Made by a program: the position numbers and the translations under genes. Shown here in pieces: positions 32,413-42,232 of a DNA stretch of 64,000 nt (within the stretch, counting starts at the first letter, position 1; each line of letters begins with the position of its first letter). The notes under the pieces are model-generated. The model did no database searches, had not been told where the DNA came from, and worked only from the letters and a program-made list of their open reading frames with translations. This stretch comes from Shimia sp. CNT1-13L.2 (GTDB taxonomy: Bacteria > Pseudomonadota > Alphaproteobacteria > Rhodobacterales > Rhodobacteraceae). The stretch lies in NCBI RefSeq assembly GCF_024331145.1, contig NZ_JANDJO010000002.1:372001-436000 (forward strand), given 5' to 3'.

Positions 32413-34995
32413 TTATTTCGAAGCTGTCTTTTTCGCAGCGGTCTTCTTGGGGGCCGCCTTCTTCTTGGCGGGCGCCTTGCGCTTGGTGCCTTTCTTGGCG
32501 GCCTTCTCGGCGATCCACTGAACGGCCTGTTCCATGGTCACGTCGGCCACCTCGACCTCCTTGGGGATCGTGGCGTTCACCTTTTCCCATTTCACGTAAG
32601 GTCCGTAACGCCCGTCCATGATGTTGACCGCGCCGCCCTCGTCAGGGTGATCTCCCAGCTCTTTCAAAGGCTTTGCCGCCGCGCGACGCCCACGGCCGGG
32701 GTTGTTGCGCTTTTCGGTGATCAACTCGACCGCGCGGTTCATGCCGATCTCGAAAACATCCAGCGTTTCCTTGAGGTTGGCGTAAACCGGTTTTTCCTCG
32801 TCCGGAAGCTGGTGCATCACATAAGGCCCGAAACGCCCGAGGTTCGAGGAAATCATGCCGCCATCCGGGTGCGGGCCGATCTCGCGGGGCAGGGTCAGTA
32901 GGGTCAGCGCCTGCTCAAGCGTCACGTCGTTCGGCCCCCAGCCAGGCAGGTATTCCTTGCCCTGTTTCGGCAGCGAGGCACGTGGCGGTTTCTTGTTCTC
33001 CGGCGTGGCTTCGCCGCGCTGGACATACGGCCCGAACCGGCCTGACTTGAGGTGAATTTCATCCCCGTTGTCTTCGCCCAGAACGCGTTCATAACCTTCG
33101 GCACCCTCACCCGAAATCGGACGGGTATAGTTGCATTCCGGATAGTTGCCACAGCCCACGAACCCGCCGGTGCGCGAAGTCTTGAGGTGCAACTGACCGG
33201 CCCCGCATTTCGGGCAGATACGCGGATCGGTGCCATCTTCGCGCGGCGGATAGAGCTGCGGCGCGAGGGCTTCGTCAAGAATGTCGAGAACCTGCGTGAT
33301 CCGCAGTTCGGAAGTCTCGGAAATCGCGGCAGAGAAATCCTTCCAGAAACGCGACAGAACGTTCTTGTAGTTGCGTTCGCCCGCGCTCACGTCATCCAGT
33401 TCTTCTTCGAGGTTCGCGGTGAATTCATACCCCACGTACTGGCGGAAGAAGTTCAAGAGGAAGATGGTGACGATCCGGCCCTTGTCTTCGGGGAACAGGC
33501 GGTTCTTTTCCTTGCGGACATAGTCGCGGTCCTGGATCGTGGTGATCACGCTGGCATAGGTCGACGGGCGACCGATGCCCAGCTCTTCCATGCGCTTGAC
33601 GAGGGTCGCCTCGGTATAGCGCGGCGGCGGCTGGGTAAAGTGCTGTTCCGGCGCGACGGTGCGTTTGGCGGCGGCCTCGCCCTGCATGATCTGGGGCAGG
33701 CGCTTGTCGTCGTCATCGACCACGTCATCGCGGCCTTCTTCATAGACCCGCATGAACCCGTCGAACATCACCACCTGACCGGTGGCACGCAGGCCGACCT
33801 GTTTGTCATCGCTGGAGATTTCAACCGTGGTGCGTTCAAGACGCGCACCGGCCATCTGGCAGGCCAGCGTCCGTTTCCAGATCAGGTCATACAGCTTGCG
33901 CTGATCTTCTTCCGTCACCTTCAGATCGGCCGTGGCACGGGTCATGTCGGTGGGGCGAATACATTCGTGCGCTTCCTGCGCGTTCTTGGCCTTGTTCTTG
34001 TAGATGCGCGGCTCGGAGGGCACGTATTCGGCGCCATAGCGATCCTTGATGGCATCGCGCGCGGCGGCCACGGCCTCGGGGGCCATGTCGATACCGTCGG
34101 TCCGCATATAGGTGATATAGCCGGCCTCGTAGAGACGCTGCGCGGCACTCATGCACTGGCGCGCGCCCATGCCGAACTTGCGGCTGGCTTCCTGTTGCAG
34201 GGTCGAGGTCATGAAGGGCGGCGAGGGATTGCGGCTTGCCGGTTTTGCCTCGACACTTGCGATATGCAGGTCGCGCGACTGGATGGCCTGAACCGCCAGT
34301 TCCGCCGCAGTGCTGTTCTCGATGTCGAACTTGTCGAGCTTCTGTCCGCCCAGAACCGTGAGGCGTGCCTCGAACTCCTGACCGCGCGGTGTCGCCAGAA
34401 GGGCTTTGACGCTCCAGTATTCGCGGGCGTTGAAGGCCTCGATCTCCATCTCGCGTTCGACGATCAGGCGCAGGCAGACCGATTGCACACGGCCTGCCGA
34501 GCGTGCGCCCGGCAGTTTGCGCCACAGGACCGGCGAGAGGTTGAAGCCGACAAGGTAATCCAGCGCCCGGCGTGCGAGATAGGCATCGACCAGCGGCTGG
34601 TCGATGTCGCGCGGGTTCTGCATCGCCTCGGTCACGGCGGACTTGGTGATCGCGTTGAACACCACGCGGCTGACCGGCGTGTCCTTCTTGATGGCACGAC
34701 GCTTGCGCAGCGCTTCTTCAAGGTGCCAGCTGATGGCTTCTCCTTCGCGATCAGGGTCGGTCGCGAGGATCAGGTTGTTGTCTTCCTTGAGCGCGTCGGC
34801 GATGGCCTTCACGTGCTTGCGGGAATCGTTCCCGACTTCCCAGGTCATGTCGAAATCGTTGTCGGTATCGACGCTGCCATCCTTGGCGGGCAGGTCGCGC
34901 ACGTGACCGTAGGATGCAAGAACGGTGTAGTCCGAACCCAGGTATTTATTAATTGTTTTGGCTTTCGCCGGGGATTCGACGACGACTACTGGCAT
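32413..34995 (-). CDS. topA: DNA topoisomerase I
   Basis: An 860-residue type IA topoisomerase. The Toprim domain starts MPVVVVESPAKAKTINKYLG and has DPDREGEAISWHLEE near 89. The catalytic tyrosine lies in YITYMRTDGIDM near 300. A zinc-type motif CPKCGAGQLHLK...CGNYPEC lies near 600, followed by C-terminal FGPYV repeats. The final 40 residues form a Lys/Ala tail (KKTAAKKTASK), common in alphaproteobacterial TopA. It relaxes negative supercoils. It follows dprA on the same strand after 183 bp. Confidence 0.97.
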   Translation of the reverse strand: MPVVVVESPAKAKTINKYLGSDYTVLASYGHVRDLPAKDGSVDTDNDFDMTWEVGNDSRKHVKAIADALKEDNNLILATDPDREGEAISWHLEEALRKRRAIKKDTPVSRVVFNAITKSAVTEAMQNPRDIDQPLVDAYLARRALDYLVGFNLSPVLWRKLPGARSAGRVQSVCLRLIVEREMEIEAFNAREYWSVKALLATPRGQEFEARLTVLGGQKLDKFDIENSTAAELAVQAIQSRDLHIASVEAKPASRNPSPPFMTSTLQQEASRKFGMGARQCMSAAQRLYEAGYITYMRTDGIDMAPEAVAAARDAIKDRYGAEYVPSEPRIYKNKAKNAQEAHECIRPTDMTRATADLKVTEEDQRKLYDLIWKRTLACQMAGARLERTTVEISSDDKQVGLRATGQVVMFDGFMRVYEEGRDDVVDDDDKRLPQIMQGEAAAKRTVAPEQHFTQPPPRYTEATLVKRMEELGIGRPSTYASVITTIQDRDYVRKEKNRLFPEDKGRIVTIFLLNFFRQYVGYEFTANLEEELDDVSAGERNYKNVLSRFWKDFSAAISETSELRITQVLDILDEALAPQLYPPREDGTDPRICPKCGAGQLHLKTSRTGGFVGCGNYPECNYTRPISGEGAEGYERVLGEDNGDEIHLKSGRFGPYVQRGEATPENKKPPRASLPKQGKEYLPGWGPNDVTLEQALTLLTLPREIGPHPDGGMISSNLGRFGPYVMHQLPDEEKPVYANLKETLDVFEIGMNRAVELITEKRNNPGRGRRAAAKPLKELGDHPDEGGAVNIMDGRYGPYVKWEKVNATIPKEVEVADVTMEQAVQWIAEKAAKKGTKRKAPAKKKAAPKKTAAKKTASK

Positions 34996-35178
34996 ATACT
35001 TTCCTCTCGACTCGCGAGGTTCTTATGGCGGGCCAAAATGTGGTGTGGAAGGGGGGAATGTCAATCCGGCGCGGATTTTCATTGCTTTATTGCATTCCGG
35101 TCGCGGAATGCGACGGTCTGGAAATCGCGGTTTTGGTGTGAATTCATGCGCTTCCGGAACAGGGAAAGCGCGGCCAGA

Positions 35179-36327
35179 TCAGACCAGCGCCAGCAGCCCA
35201 CCGGCCTGACGCGTGATCTTGCCCTGCATTTCGAGATCGACAAGGGCAGGCGAGACCTGTTTCGCTGAAGTTTCCAGATCGCGGATCAACTGGTCCTCGG
35301 CCAGGGGCGCAGGGCCAAGCCGGTTCAGGATCTGGGTGTGCAGCTCTGCCGTCTGTCTCAGGCTGCGTTTTTCGGGCGGGGTGGGGATGTCGAGGCTGGC
35401 TTGTTCTGCCTCGTGCTGTCTGTCCCTTGGCTGAGCCGTGCCAATCGCCTCGATCACATCTGCCGCACCGCGTACCAGCGCGGCACCGTCACGGATGAGC
35501 ATGTTGCACCCCGAGGCGCGGGCATCAAAAGGATGCCCCGGCACCGCAAGCACCTCGCGCCCCTGATCAAGTGCGCCCTGCGCCGTGATCAGGCTTCCAG
35601 AGCGGGCCGCAGCCTCGACAACGATCACCGCGCGGGCCAACCCGGATATGATCCGGTTGCGCGCCGGAAAGTGGCGCGCCTGTGGCACCATGCCCATCGG
35701 TTGTTCCGAAAGCCGCAGGCCTGTTTCACAGATTTTCCGGGCCAGTTCCGCGTTTTCGGCGGGGTAGATGACGTCGACACCTCCCCCCAGAACGGCCACC
35801 GTACCGGTTTCCAGCGTGGCGAAATGCGCGGCTGTATCGACGCCACGGGCCATTCCGGACACCACGACAAATCCGGCCTCTCCCAACTCGCGGGCAAGGG
35901 ACCGCGCCATGCGGGTACCCAGAGACGAGGCGTTGCGCGCCCCGACCACCGCGACCATCGGGCGGGACAGAATGGATGTGTCGCCCTTGGCCCATAGCAG
36001 GGGTGGGGCGTCAGGCAGGTCATTCAGGGCAGAGGGATATCCGGCGTGGCCATGCATCAGCAATTCGGCGCCGGCGGCCTGTCCGTCACGCATTTCTTTC
36101 AATGCGACCTCGCGCGGGCACACCTTATACTCTGTCTCACCTGCGGACTGCGCAATTTCGGGCAGGGCCTCAAGCGCGGCATCGGCATCCGCGTATTCCC
36201 CGATCAGCCTGTGAAAGGTCGAAATGCCCACCCTGCGCGAGCGCAAAAGACGGAGCCACGAAATCCGTTGTTCTTCCGTGGTGGGTGGGAGTTGGGGGTG
36301 AGTGGAAGAAATCTGAGTTCCGGACAT
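35179..36327 (-). CDS. dprA: DprA, DNA processing protein
   Basis: A 382-residue protein with the Rossmann-like DprA core: VAVVGARNASSLGTRMARSLA near 127, SGMARGVDTAAH near 157, GGGVDVIYPAEN near 178, and RNRIISGLARAVIVVEAA.SGSLITA near 220. The C-terminal winged-helix DprA_DML1-type domain (about 325-382) is present. DprA loads RecA on incoming single-stranded DNA in natural transformation; comG/comE genes are not in the window. Confidence 0.95.
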   Translation of the reverse strand: MSGTQISSTHPQLPPTTEEQRISWLRLLRSRRVGISTFHRLIGEYADADAALEALPEIAQSAGETEYKVCPREVALKEMRDGQAAGAELLMHGHAGYPSALNDLPDAPPLLWAKGDTSILSRPMVAVVGARNASSLGTRMARSLARELGEAGFVVVSGMARGVDTAAHFATLETGTVAVLGGGVDVIYPAENAELARKICETGLRLSEQPMGMVPQARHFPARNRIISGLARAVIVVEAAARSGSLITAQGALDQGREVLAVPGHPFDARASGCNMLIRDGAALVRGAADVIEAIGTAQPRDRQHEAEQASLDIPTPPEKRSLRQTAELHTQILNRLGPAPLAEDQLIRDLETSAKQVSPALVDLEMQGKITRQAGGLLALV

Positions 36328-36417
36328 CCATGGCTCCGCCTGCTTGCGGAATCAGATGTACAGCGCGCCTGGTTAACAGCCCGTAAACCAAGGCGCTTTC
36401 TTTCTCACCCCCGGCAT

Positions 36418-37839
36418 TCAGGTGGCCGAGCCACCCACGGTCAGCCCGTCCATGAGAACCGTTGGCTGGCCCACGCCCACCGGCACCCACTGTCCGGCCT
36501 TGCCACAGTTGCCCATGCCGGGATCAAGCTGCATGTCATTGCCAAGCGCGCGGACCTTCTGCATCGCGCTGGTGCCGTCCCCGATCAGGGTTGCGCCCTT
36601 GACCGGAGCGCCGACCTTGCCGTTTTCGACGCGGTAGGCCTCGGTGCAGGAAAAGACGAACTTGCCGTTGGTGATATCCACCTGACCACCGCCAAAGCCC
36701 ACGGCATAGATCCCGTCTTTCAGCGAGGCCACGATGTCCTCGGGGCTGGCGTCTCCGCCTTCCATGTAGGTGTTGGTCATGCGCGGCATCGGCGGGTGGG
36801 CATAGCTTTCACGACGGCCGTTGCCGGTGGGGTCGACCCCCATCAATCGTGCGTTCTGGCGGTCTTGCAGGTATCCCACAAGAATACCGTCTTCGATCAG
36901 CACGTTACGGCCCGAAGGCGTGCCTTCGTCATCCACGGTGATCGAGCCGCGCCGATCCGGGATCGTGCCATCATCCACCACGGTCACGCCCTTCGCGGCA
37001 ACCTGTTCGCCGATCCGGCCTGTGAACTTCGAACTGCCCTTGCGGTTGAAGTCACCTTCCAGCCCGTGGCCGACGGCCTCGTGCAAGAGGATGCCCGGCC
37101 AGCCCGGCCCAAGCACCACTTCCATCGCACCTGCCGGCGCGGGAACGGCCTCGAGGTTGACCAGCGCGACACGCAGCGCCTCGTGGGTTTTGGCCTGCCA
37201 GTCCTTCGGCGAGATCAGGCCATCCAGCCCGAGACGGCCACCACCACCGGCGGTGCCGCTTTCGCGCCGTCCGTTCTGTTCCACGATCACCGAGACATTG
37301 ACGCGGGTCATCGGGCGCACGTCGGTCACCATCTGGCCGTCAGGGCGCAGAATCACGATCTCCTGATGCGAGGCGGCGAGGGTGGCCGACACCTGCACCA
37401 CACGCGGATCAAGATCGCGGGCAAAGGCGTCGATCTCCTGCAGGGTTTCGATCTTCACCGGAAAGGGCGCACCGCTGATCGGGTCTTCATCCGTGTAAAG
37501 TTTGCGATTGGTGGCGACTGGTCCATCGGCAAGAACACCCCCACCGTCACCTACGGCAAGGCGCGCCGTCTCGGCAGCGCGCCGCAGCGCCGCTTCGGAG
37601 ATTTCGGACGAATGCGCATAGCCCGACACTTCGCCATTCACGACCCGCAATCCAAAGCCTTCCGAGGCATCGTAAGAGGCCGTCTTGAGGCGTCCGTCAT
37701 CGAACACCAACGCCTCGGATCGGCGCCTCTCGAGGAACAGTTCACCGTCTTCTGCACCACCGGTCGCATTCCGCAGGACACCAAGCGCGGACTCCGGGTC
37801 CAAAAGTGTCTCAAAAGGGCGAAATTTGATCTGCGTCAT
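36418..37839 (-). CDS. tldD: TldD, metalloprotease of the TldD/E complex
   Basis: A 473-residue protein. The zinc motif HEAVGHGLEGD lies near residue 248, and the C-terminal barrel contains FGGGQVDITNGKFVFSC and MDGLTVGGSAT. With TldE (not in this window) it degrades unfolded peptides and matures some modified peptides. Start ATG 37839. It is divergent from coxB across a 184-bp regulatory region. Confidence 0.96.
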   Translation of the reverse strand: MTQIKFRPFETLLDPESALGVLRNATGGAEDGELFLERRRSEALVFDDGRLKTASYDASEGFGLRVVNGEVSGYAHSSEISEAALRRAAETARLAVGDGGGVLADGPVATNRKLYTDEDPISGAPFPVKIETLQEIDAFARDLDPRVVQVSATLAASHQEIVILRPDGQMVTDVRPMTRVNVSVIVEQNGRRESGTAGGGGRLGLDGLISPKDWQAKTHEALRVALVNLEAVPAPAGAMEVVLGPGWPGILLHEAVGHGLEGDFNRKGSSKFTGRIGEQVAAKGVTVVDDGTIPDRRGSITVDDEGTPSGRNVLIEDGILVGYLQDRQNARLMGVDPTGNGRRESYAHPPMPRMTNTYMEGGDASPEDIVASLKDGIYAVGFGGGQVDITNGKFVFSCTEAYRVENGKVGAPVKGATLIGDGTSAMQKVRALGNDMQLDPGMGNCGKAGQWVPVGVGQPTVLMDGLTVGGSAT

Positions 37840-37859
37840 ATGGATTTTCCTTTCGGAAT

Positions 37860-37873
37860 TTGATCTAAGTCAA
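37860..37873 (+). promoter_or_regulatory. FNR-type box upstream of coxB
   Basis: TTGATCTAAGTCAA matches TTGAT-N4-ATCAA at 9 of 10 positions. It lies 150 bp before coxB and only 21 bp from the tldD start. Because aa3 oxidase is normally used in air, an FnrL-type protein could repress coxB from here. The transcription start is not evident from the sequence. Confidence 0.6.
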
Positions 37874-37955
37874 AAAAAGCGTCCGTTTGACGCGGGCTGA
37901 CTTCTTTATTTGGGTGATAGAATATGGTTTCAATCACCAACACAACAGCGGGATT

Positions 37956-37977
37956 CCGCCCTTCGGGGCGGTTTTTT
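37956..37977 (+). terminator. Intrinsic terminator in the coxB leader
   Basis: CCGCCC (37956-37961), TTCG, GGGCGG (37966-37971), then six T (37972-37977). A full terminator pointing toward coxB, 46 bp before its start and with no gene ending upstream on this strand. It is either an attenuator of coxB or the end of a short RNA. Confidence 0.7.
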
Positions 37978-38023
37978 GCAAGGGACAACACGAACACTAC
38001 ACCGCAACCTATCAGGGTGAACT

Positions 38024-38875
38024 ATGCGAATTCTAACGAAAATCCTGGGTCTGATGGCAGCCATGAGCGCACTTCCGGCGTTTGCACAGGAAGTTGAAAC
38101 CATCGGTAAACCGGTCGACGGCAAGATGGGTTTCCAGCCGGCCGCTACCGAGCTGGCCCGTGACCTGCAATCCCTCGACACGATGATTCTCGTGATCATC
38201 ACCGTCATCGTCGCTTTCGTGGCGGGCCTTCTGGCCATCGTCATCGTGCGCTACAACCGTCGCGCCAACCCGACCCCGGCGACCTTCACCCACCACACTC
38301 CGATCGAGATCGCCTGGACCATCGTCCCGATCCTGATTCTGGTGTTCATCGGTGCCTTCTCGCTGCCTGTCCTGTTCAAGCAGCAGGAAATCCCCGAGGC
38401 CGACATCACCATCAAGGTGACCGGTTACCAGTGGTACTGGGGCTATGAATATGTCGACCACGAGTTCGAATTCGACAGCTTTCTGCTGGCGAAGGAAGAT
38501 CTGGTCGAAAACGGCTATGCCGAAGACGAGTACCTGCTTGCCACCGATACCCAGGTTGTCGTGCCGATCAACAAGACCGTCGTGATGCAAGTGACCGCGG
38601 CTGACGTGATCCACTCCTGGACCATCCCGGCCTTCGGCGTAAAGCAGGACGCGGTTCCCGGCCGTCTGGCGGAACTGTGGTTCAAGGCCGAGAAAGAAGG
38701 CATCTACTTCGGTCAGTGCTCGGAACTCTGCGGCAAAGACCACGCCTACATGCCGATCACCGTCAAGGTCGTCAGCCAGGAAGCCTATGATGCATGGCTG
38801 AAAGGCGCGATCGAAGAATACGCCGGTGATCCGGCAACCGCTCCTCAGGCTGTCCAACTGGCAGCGGCGAACTAA
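38024..38875 (+). CDS. coxB: Cytochrome c oxidase subunit II
   Basis: A 283-residue protein. It has an N-terminal signal peptide ending FAQEV near 24, two transmembrane helices (about 50-75 and 90-115), and a periplasmic cupredoxin domain with the CuA ligands H in DVIHSW and [13 protein letters not shown] near 228-240. The conserved aromatic region YQWYWGYEY is present. It takes electrons from cytochrome c in aa3 oxidase. Subunit I is encoded elsewhere. Confidence 0.97.
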   Translation: MRILTKILGLMAAMSALPAFAQEVETIGKPVDGKMGFQPAATELARDLQSLDTMILVIITVIVAFVAGLLAIVIVRYNRRANPTPATFTHHTPIEIAWTIVPILILVFIGAFSLPVLFKQQEIPEADITIKVTGYQWYWGYEYVDHEFEFDSFLLAKEDLVENGYAEDEYLLATDTQVVVPINKTVVMQVTAADVIHSWTIPAFGVKQDAVPGRLAELWFKAEKEGIYFGQCSELCGKDHAYMPITVKVVSQEAYDAWLKGAIEEYAGDPATAPQAVQLAAAN

Positions 38876-38888
38876 AACAAGACGGGTA

Positions 38889-38909
38889 GGGGCACCATCC
38901 CGGTGCCCC
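38889..38909 (+). other. Intercistronic hairpin between coxB and ctaB
   Basis: GGGGCACC (38889-38896), ATCCC, GGTGCCCC (38902-38909): a perfect 8-bp stem without a T-tract. It may stabilise the coxB message so that more CoxB than CtaB is made. Confidence 0.5.
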
Positions 38910-38926
38910 GGCCATAAGGAGCGAGC

Positions 38927-39865
38927 ATGACCGACGCCAGCATCAACACCCACACCGAGACCCAGGAAGCGGGCTTTGGTGACTATTTCGCGCTTCTCAA
39001 GCCGCGCGTGATGTCTCTTGTGGTGTTCACCGCATTGGTGGGCCTTCTGGCCGCACCGAACGCGGTACATCCGATGATTGCATTTGCCTCGATTCTGTTC
39101 ATCGCCGTCGGCGGTGGCGCATCGGGCGCACTTAACATGTGGTGGGATGCCGATATTGATGCGGTCATGAAGCGTACGCAGGGCCGTCCGATCCCGGCAG
39201 GCAAGGTCACCCGTGACGAAGCCTTTGCCATCGGCCTGACCCTGTCGGTGTTTTCCTGCATCATGCTGGCGCTGGCCGCCAATATCTTTGCCGGTCTCCT
39301 GCTCGCTTTCACCATCTTCTTCTACGTGGTGATCTACACCATGTGGCTCAAGCGCTGGACTCCGCAGAACATCGTGATCGGTGGCGCGGCCGGTGCCTTC
39401 CCTCCGATGATCGGCTGGGCCGTGGCAACCGGTGGCGTGTCGATTGAATCGGTGCTGATGTTCACGCTGACCTTCATGTGGACCCCGCCGCACTTCTGGG
39501 CGCTCTGCCTGTTCATGAAGTCGGACTACAAGGATGCCGGTGTGCCCATGCTGCACGTGACCCACGGTCGCCGCGTGACCCGCAACCACATCCTCGTCTA
39601 CACCCTCCTGTTGGCCGTTGTTGCCATCGGCATGGCCTTTACCGGCGTTGGCGGTCCGATCTACCTGACCACGGCTCTGGTGCTGAACGGCCTGTTCATT
39701 CTGGGTGCGATCTCGATCTGGCGCCGCACCGAAGAGGTGGCGGAAGCCGACAACTACAAGCGCGAGAAGTCGTTCTTCGGCCTGTCGCTGCTGTACCTGT
39801 TCCTGCACTTCGGCGCGATCCTCGCCGAAGCCACGCTGGCACCTTACGGTCTGGGAGGCTGGTAA
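38927..39865 (+). CDS. ctaB: Protoheme IX farnesyltransferase (heme O synthase)
   Basis: A 312-residue integral membrane prenyltransferase with about nine helices. It carries the Asp-rich motif [19 protein letters not shown] near 66, [19 protein letters not shown] near 140, and [10 protein letters not shown]-like [13 protein letters not shown]. It farnesylates heme b to heme O, the precursor of heme A. It sits between coxB and coxF/ctaG in the usual oxidase cluster. Confidence 0.96.
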   Translation: MTDASINTHTETQEAGFGDYFALLKPRVMSLVVFTALVGLLAAPNAVHPMIAFASILFIAVGGGASGALNMWWDADIDAVMKRTQGRPIPAGKVTRDEAFAIGLTLSVFSCIMLALAANIFAGLLLAFTIFFYVVIYTMWLKRWTPQNIVIGGAAGAFPPMIGWAVATGGVSIESVLMFTLTFMWTPPHFWALCLFMKSDYKDAGVPMLHVTHGRRVTRNHILVYTLLLAVVAIGMAFTGVGGPIYLTTALVLNGLFILGAISIWRRTEEVAEADNYKREKSFFGLSLLYLFLHFGAILAEATLAPYGLGGW

Positions 39866-39866
39866 G

Positions 39867-40028
39867 ATGAGCTTCAAGGTAGAACACGAAATCCACCATC
39901 GCCGCTTTGGCCGCAACGTCGGTCTGGCCCTGACACTTGTGGGCTTTATCGCAATCGTCTTTGGCCTGACCGTCGTAAAGGTCACCCGAGGCGATTACGA
40001 ACCCGAGCAGGCAAGGATTCAGAACTGA
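39867..40028 (+). CDS. Small single-span protein of the cox cluster (CoxF-like)
   Basis: A 53-residue protein starting [17 protein letters not shown], with one membrane helix at about 18-38 ([20 protein letters not shown]). It starts one base after the ctaB stop, and its own TGA overlaps the ctaG ATG. Similar short genes lie at this place in many alphaproteobacterial cox clusters and are annotated as assembly proteins; the function is unproven. It is short enough to be missed by simple gene callers. Confidence 0.8.
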   Translation: MSFKVEHEIHHRRFGRNVGLALTLVGFIAIVFGLTVVKVTRGDYEPEQARIQN

Positions 40029-40603
40029 TGGCGATGGACCCTAAACTCAAAACCCTGACACAAACGCTGGGCGTGGTTGTCACCATGGGTGCGCTGGCCT
40101 GGGCGTCGGTGCCGTTCTACGACTGGTTCTGCCGTGTCACCGGATTTGGCGGTGCCACGGGCGTGGCCGAAGTCGGGTCTGACGAAATTCTCGACAAGAC
40201 CATCAAGGTGCGTTTCGACGCCTCGAAAGAGCGCGACTTCCCGTGGGAGTTCAAACCCGTCGAACGCCAGATGGAAATCCGCATCGGGGAAACCGGTCTG
40301 GCCTTTTACGAGGCCTACAACCCGACCGACCGCCCCGTTGCCGGCTCGGCCAGCTATAACGTTGCCCCCTACGAGGCGGGCGGCTTCTTTACCAAGATCG
40401 ACTGTTTCTGCTTTGAAGAGCAGGTTTTGCAACCCGGCGAACGGGTTTCGATGCCTGTCTCTTTCTACGTAGACCCCGAAATCGTGACGGATCGCGATGC
40501 CAAGTACGTACACAGCATCACGCTCTCCTACACGTTCCATGAAATCGACCTGCCCGAAGAGACCGCGTCTCTTGCGCAGGAAACCGAAACCGAAGTGAAC
40601 TAA
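40028..40603 (+). CDS. ctaG: CtaG/Cox11, copper delivery to cytochrome oxidase
   Basis: A 191-residue protein. It has a short cytoplasmic tail, one membrane helix at about 13-32 and a periplasmic Cox11 domain containing FCRVTGFGG and the copper motif CFCFEEQVLQPGE near 124. It inserts CuB into subunit I. The ATG overlaps the preceding small gene. Confidence 0.95.
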   Translation: MAMDPKLKTLTQTLGVVVTMGALAWASVPFYDWFCRVTGFGGATGVAEVGSDEILDKTIKVRFDASKERDFPWEFKPVERQMEIRIGETGLAFYEAYNPTDRPVAGSASYNVAPYEAGGFFTKIDCFCFEEQVLQPGERVSMPVSFYVDPEIVTDRDAKYVHSITLSYTFHEIDLPEETASLAQETETEVN

Positions 40604-40632
40604 AGCAGCCTTCCAACGAGGGATAAAATATA

Positions 40633-41448
40633 ATGGCGCACGCTAAGAACCACGACTACCACATTCTGCCGCCGTCCTTGTGGCCCCTACTGGGCTCGCT
40701 CGGTGCGTTCATCATGCTGTTCGGCGCAGTCCTCTGGATTTCGCCCCAGATTCAAAACAACACCCCCTGGATGTTCTTCGTCGGACTGGCCCTGGTGCTC
40801 TATGTCATGTTCGGCTGGTGGGCAGACGTGGTTGCCGAAGGCAACAACGGTGTTGACCACACTCCGGTTGTTCAGATCGGCCTGCGCTATGGCTTTATCC
40901 TGTTCATCATGTCGGAGATCATGTTCTTCGCCGCATGGTTCTGGAGCTTCTTCAAGCACGCCATGTACCCGATGACCGAAGGTTCGCCCGCGATTGACGG
41001 CGTCTGGCCGCCCGCAGGCATCGAAACCTTTGATCCCTGGCACCTGCCGCTGATCAACACCCTGATCCTGCTCTGCTCGGGTATGGCCGCCACCTGGGCG
41101 CACCACGCCCTGGCCCACGAAGACAACCGTGAAGACATGAAATGGGGTCTCGTGATCGCCATCGGTCTCGGCATCATCTTCACCATCTTCCAGGCCTACG
41201 AATACAGCCACGCAGCCTTTGGCTTCTCGGGCAACATCTATGGCGCCAACTTCTTCATGGCGACCGGTTTCCACGGCTTCCACGTGATCGTCGGCACCAT
41301 CTTCCTGCTGGTCTGCCTGATCCGCCTGCAACGTGGTCACTTCTCGCGCGAGAACCACATCGGTTTCGAAGCCGCCGCATGGTACTGGCACTTCGTTGAC
41401 GTTGTGTGGCTCTTCCTCTTCGCCGCTGTCTACATCTGGGGCGGCTAA
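40633..41448 (+). CDS. coxC: Cytochrome c oxidase subunit III
   Basis: A 271-residue membrane protein with seven predicted helices. Typical segments are the N-terminal [34 protein letters not shown], and the C-terminal [17 protein letters not shown]. It stabilises proton uptake by subunit I. It follows ctaG by 29 bp. Confidence 0.97.
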   Translation: MAHAKNHDYHILPPSLWPLLGSLGAFIMLFGAVLWISPQIQNNTPWMFFVGLALVLYVMFGWWADVVAEGNNGVDHTPVVQIGLRYGFILFIMSEIMFFAAWFWSFFKHAMYPMTEGSPAIDGVWPPAGIETFDPWHLPLINTLILLCSGMAATWAHHALAHEDNREDMKWGLVIAIGLGIIFTIFQAYEYSHAAFGFSGNIYGANFFMATGFHGFHVIVGTIFLLVCLIRLQRGHFSRENHIGFEAAAWYWHFVDVVWLFLFAAVYIWGG

Positions 41449-41550
41449 GCGCCACGCGCCTTTGCGGTTGAAGATCGCGAGAAAAAACGCATAAACCTGA
41501 TCGCGGAGGGCACATCGCCTTCCGCGATTTTCGTTTCGAAAGGGCCTCAC

Positions 41551-42228
41551 TTGTCGCGTCTGATCCTGCCTCTCGTGTTCGGTATCGTCGGCACCGCGAT
41601 CCTCGTGTCGCTGGGCAACTGGCAGGTGCGCCGTTTGGCCGAGAAAGAAGCCTATCTCGCCGCCATCGACGCCCGCATTTCCGACGCGCCCGTGGCCATT
41701 CCCGAAACACCCGACCCAGAAAAAGACCGCTTCCTGCCGGTGACAGTGACCGGCCAGTATCTTGGCGACGAGGTGCATGTTCTGGTGTCGGTCAAGAAGG
41801 TCGGTCCCGGCTATCGCATCATCGGCTCGTTCGAGGCCGAGGATGGCCGCGTCATCATGGTCGACCGCGGCTTCGTTGCTACCGAGAACAAGACCGCCCC
41901 GCGCGACATGGGACAGGCGACCCTGATCGGCAACCTGCACTGGCCCGACGAGATCGACAGCTTTACCCCGGAGAACGATCTGGATGGCAACATCTGGTTC
42001 GCACGGGACGTTGACTACATGTCCACCGTGCTGGGAACCGAACCGACGTTGGTAATCCTCAAGGAAACGTCGAAAAACGACACATCTGTGACGCCCTTGC
42101 CCGTGGACAGTTCCGGGATTCCGAACGACCATCTCCAATATATTGTCACATGGTACGGACTAGCGATTGTCTGGGTGGCAATGACCCTCTATTACCTGCG
42201 CCGACAGCGCAAAACCAAAAAGGCCTGA
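41551..42228 (+). CDS. SURF1-family oxidase assembly protein
   Basis: A 225-residue protein starting at TTG 41551 (AAGGG about ten bases upstream). Two membrane helices flank the periplasmic domain: about 3-22 and about 195-215. Family motifs are LGNWQVRRLAEKEA near 21, V.V.RGF-like IMVDRGFV and IPNDHLQYIVTWYGLA near 188. SURF1 helps heme a insertion into oxidase. It is followed by thrC after 4 bp. Confidence 0.9.
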   Translation: MSRLILPLVFGIVGTAILVSLGNWQVRRLAEKEAYLAAIDARISDAPVAIPETPDPEKDRFLPVTVTGQYLGDEVHVLVSVKKVGPGYRIIGSFEAEDGRVIMVDRGFVATENKTAPRDMGQATLIGNLHWPDEIDSFTPENDLDGNIWFARDVDYMSTVLGTEPTLVILKETSKNDTSVTPLPVDSSGIPNDHLQYIVTWYGLAIVWVAMTLYYLRRQRKTKKA

Positions 42229-42232
42229 GACA

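Noticed and set aside
33052-35268. 738-codon open frame antisense to topA
   Set aside because: A shadow of topA caused by high GC content; the translation is His/Val/Gly-rich without motifs.
37826-37839. Second FNR-like site TTGATCTGCGTCAT
   Set aside because: It overlaps the tldD start codon, matches at only 8 of 10 positions, and the better site lies 34 bp away.
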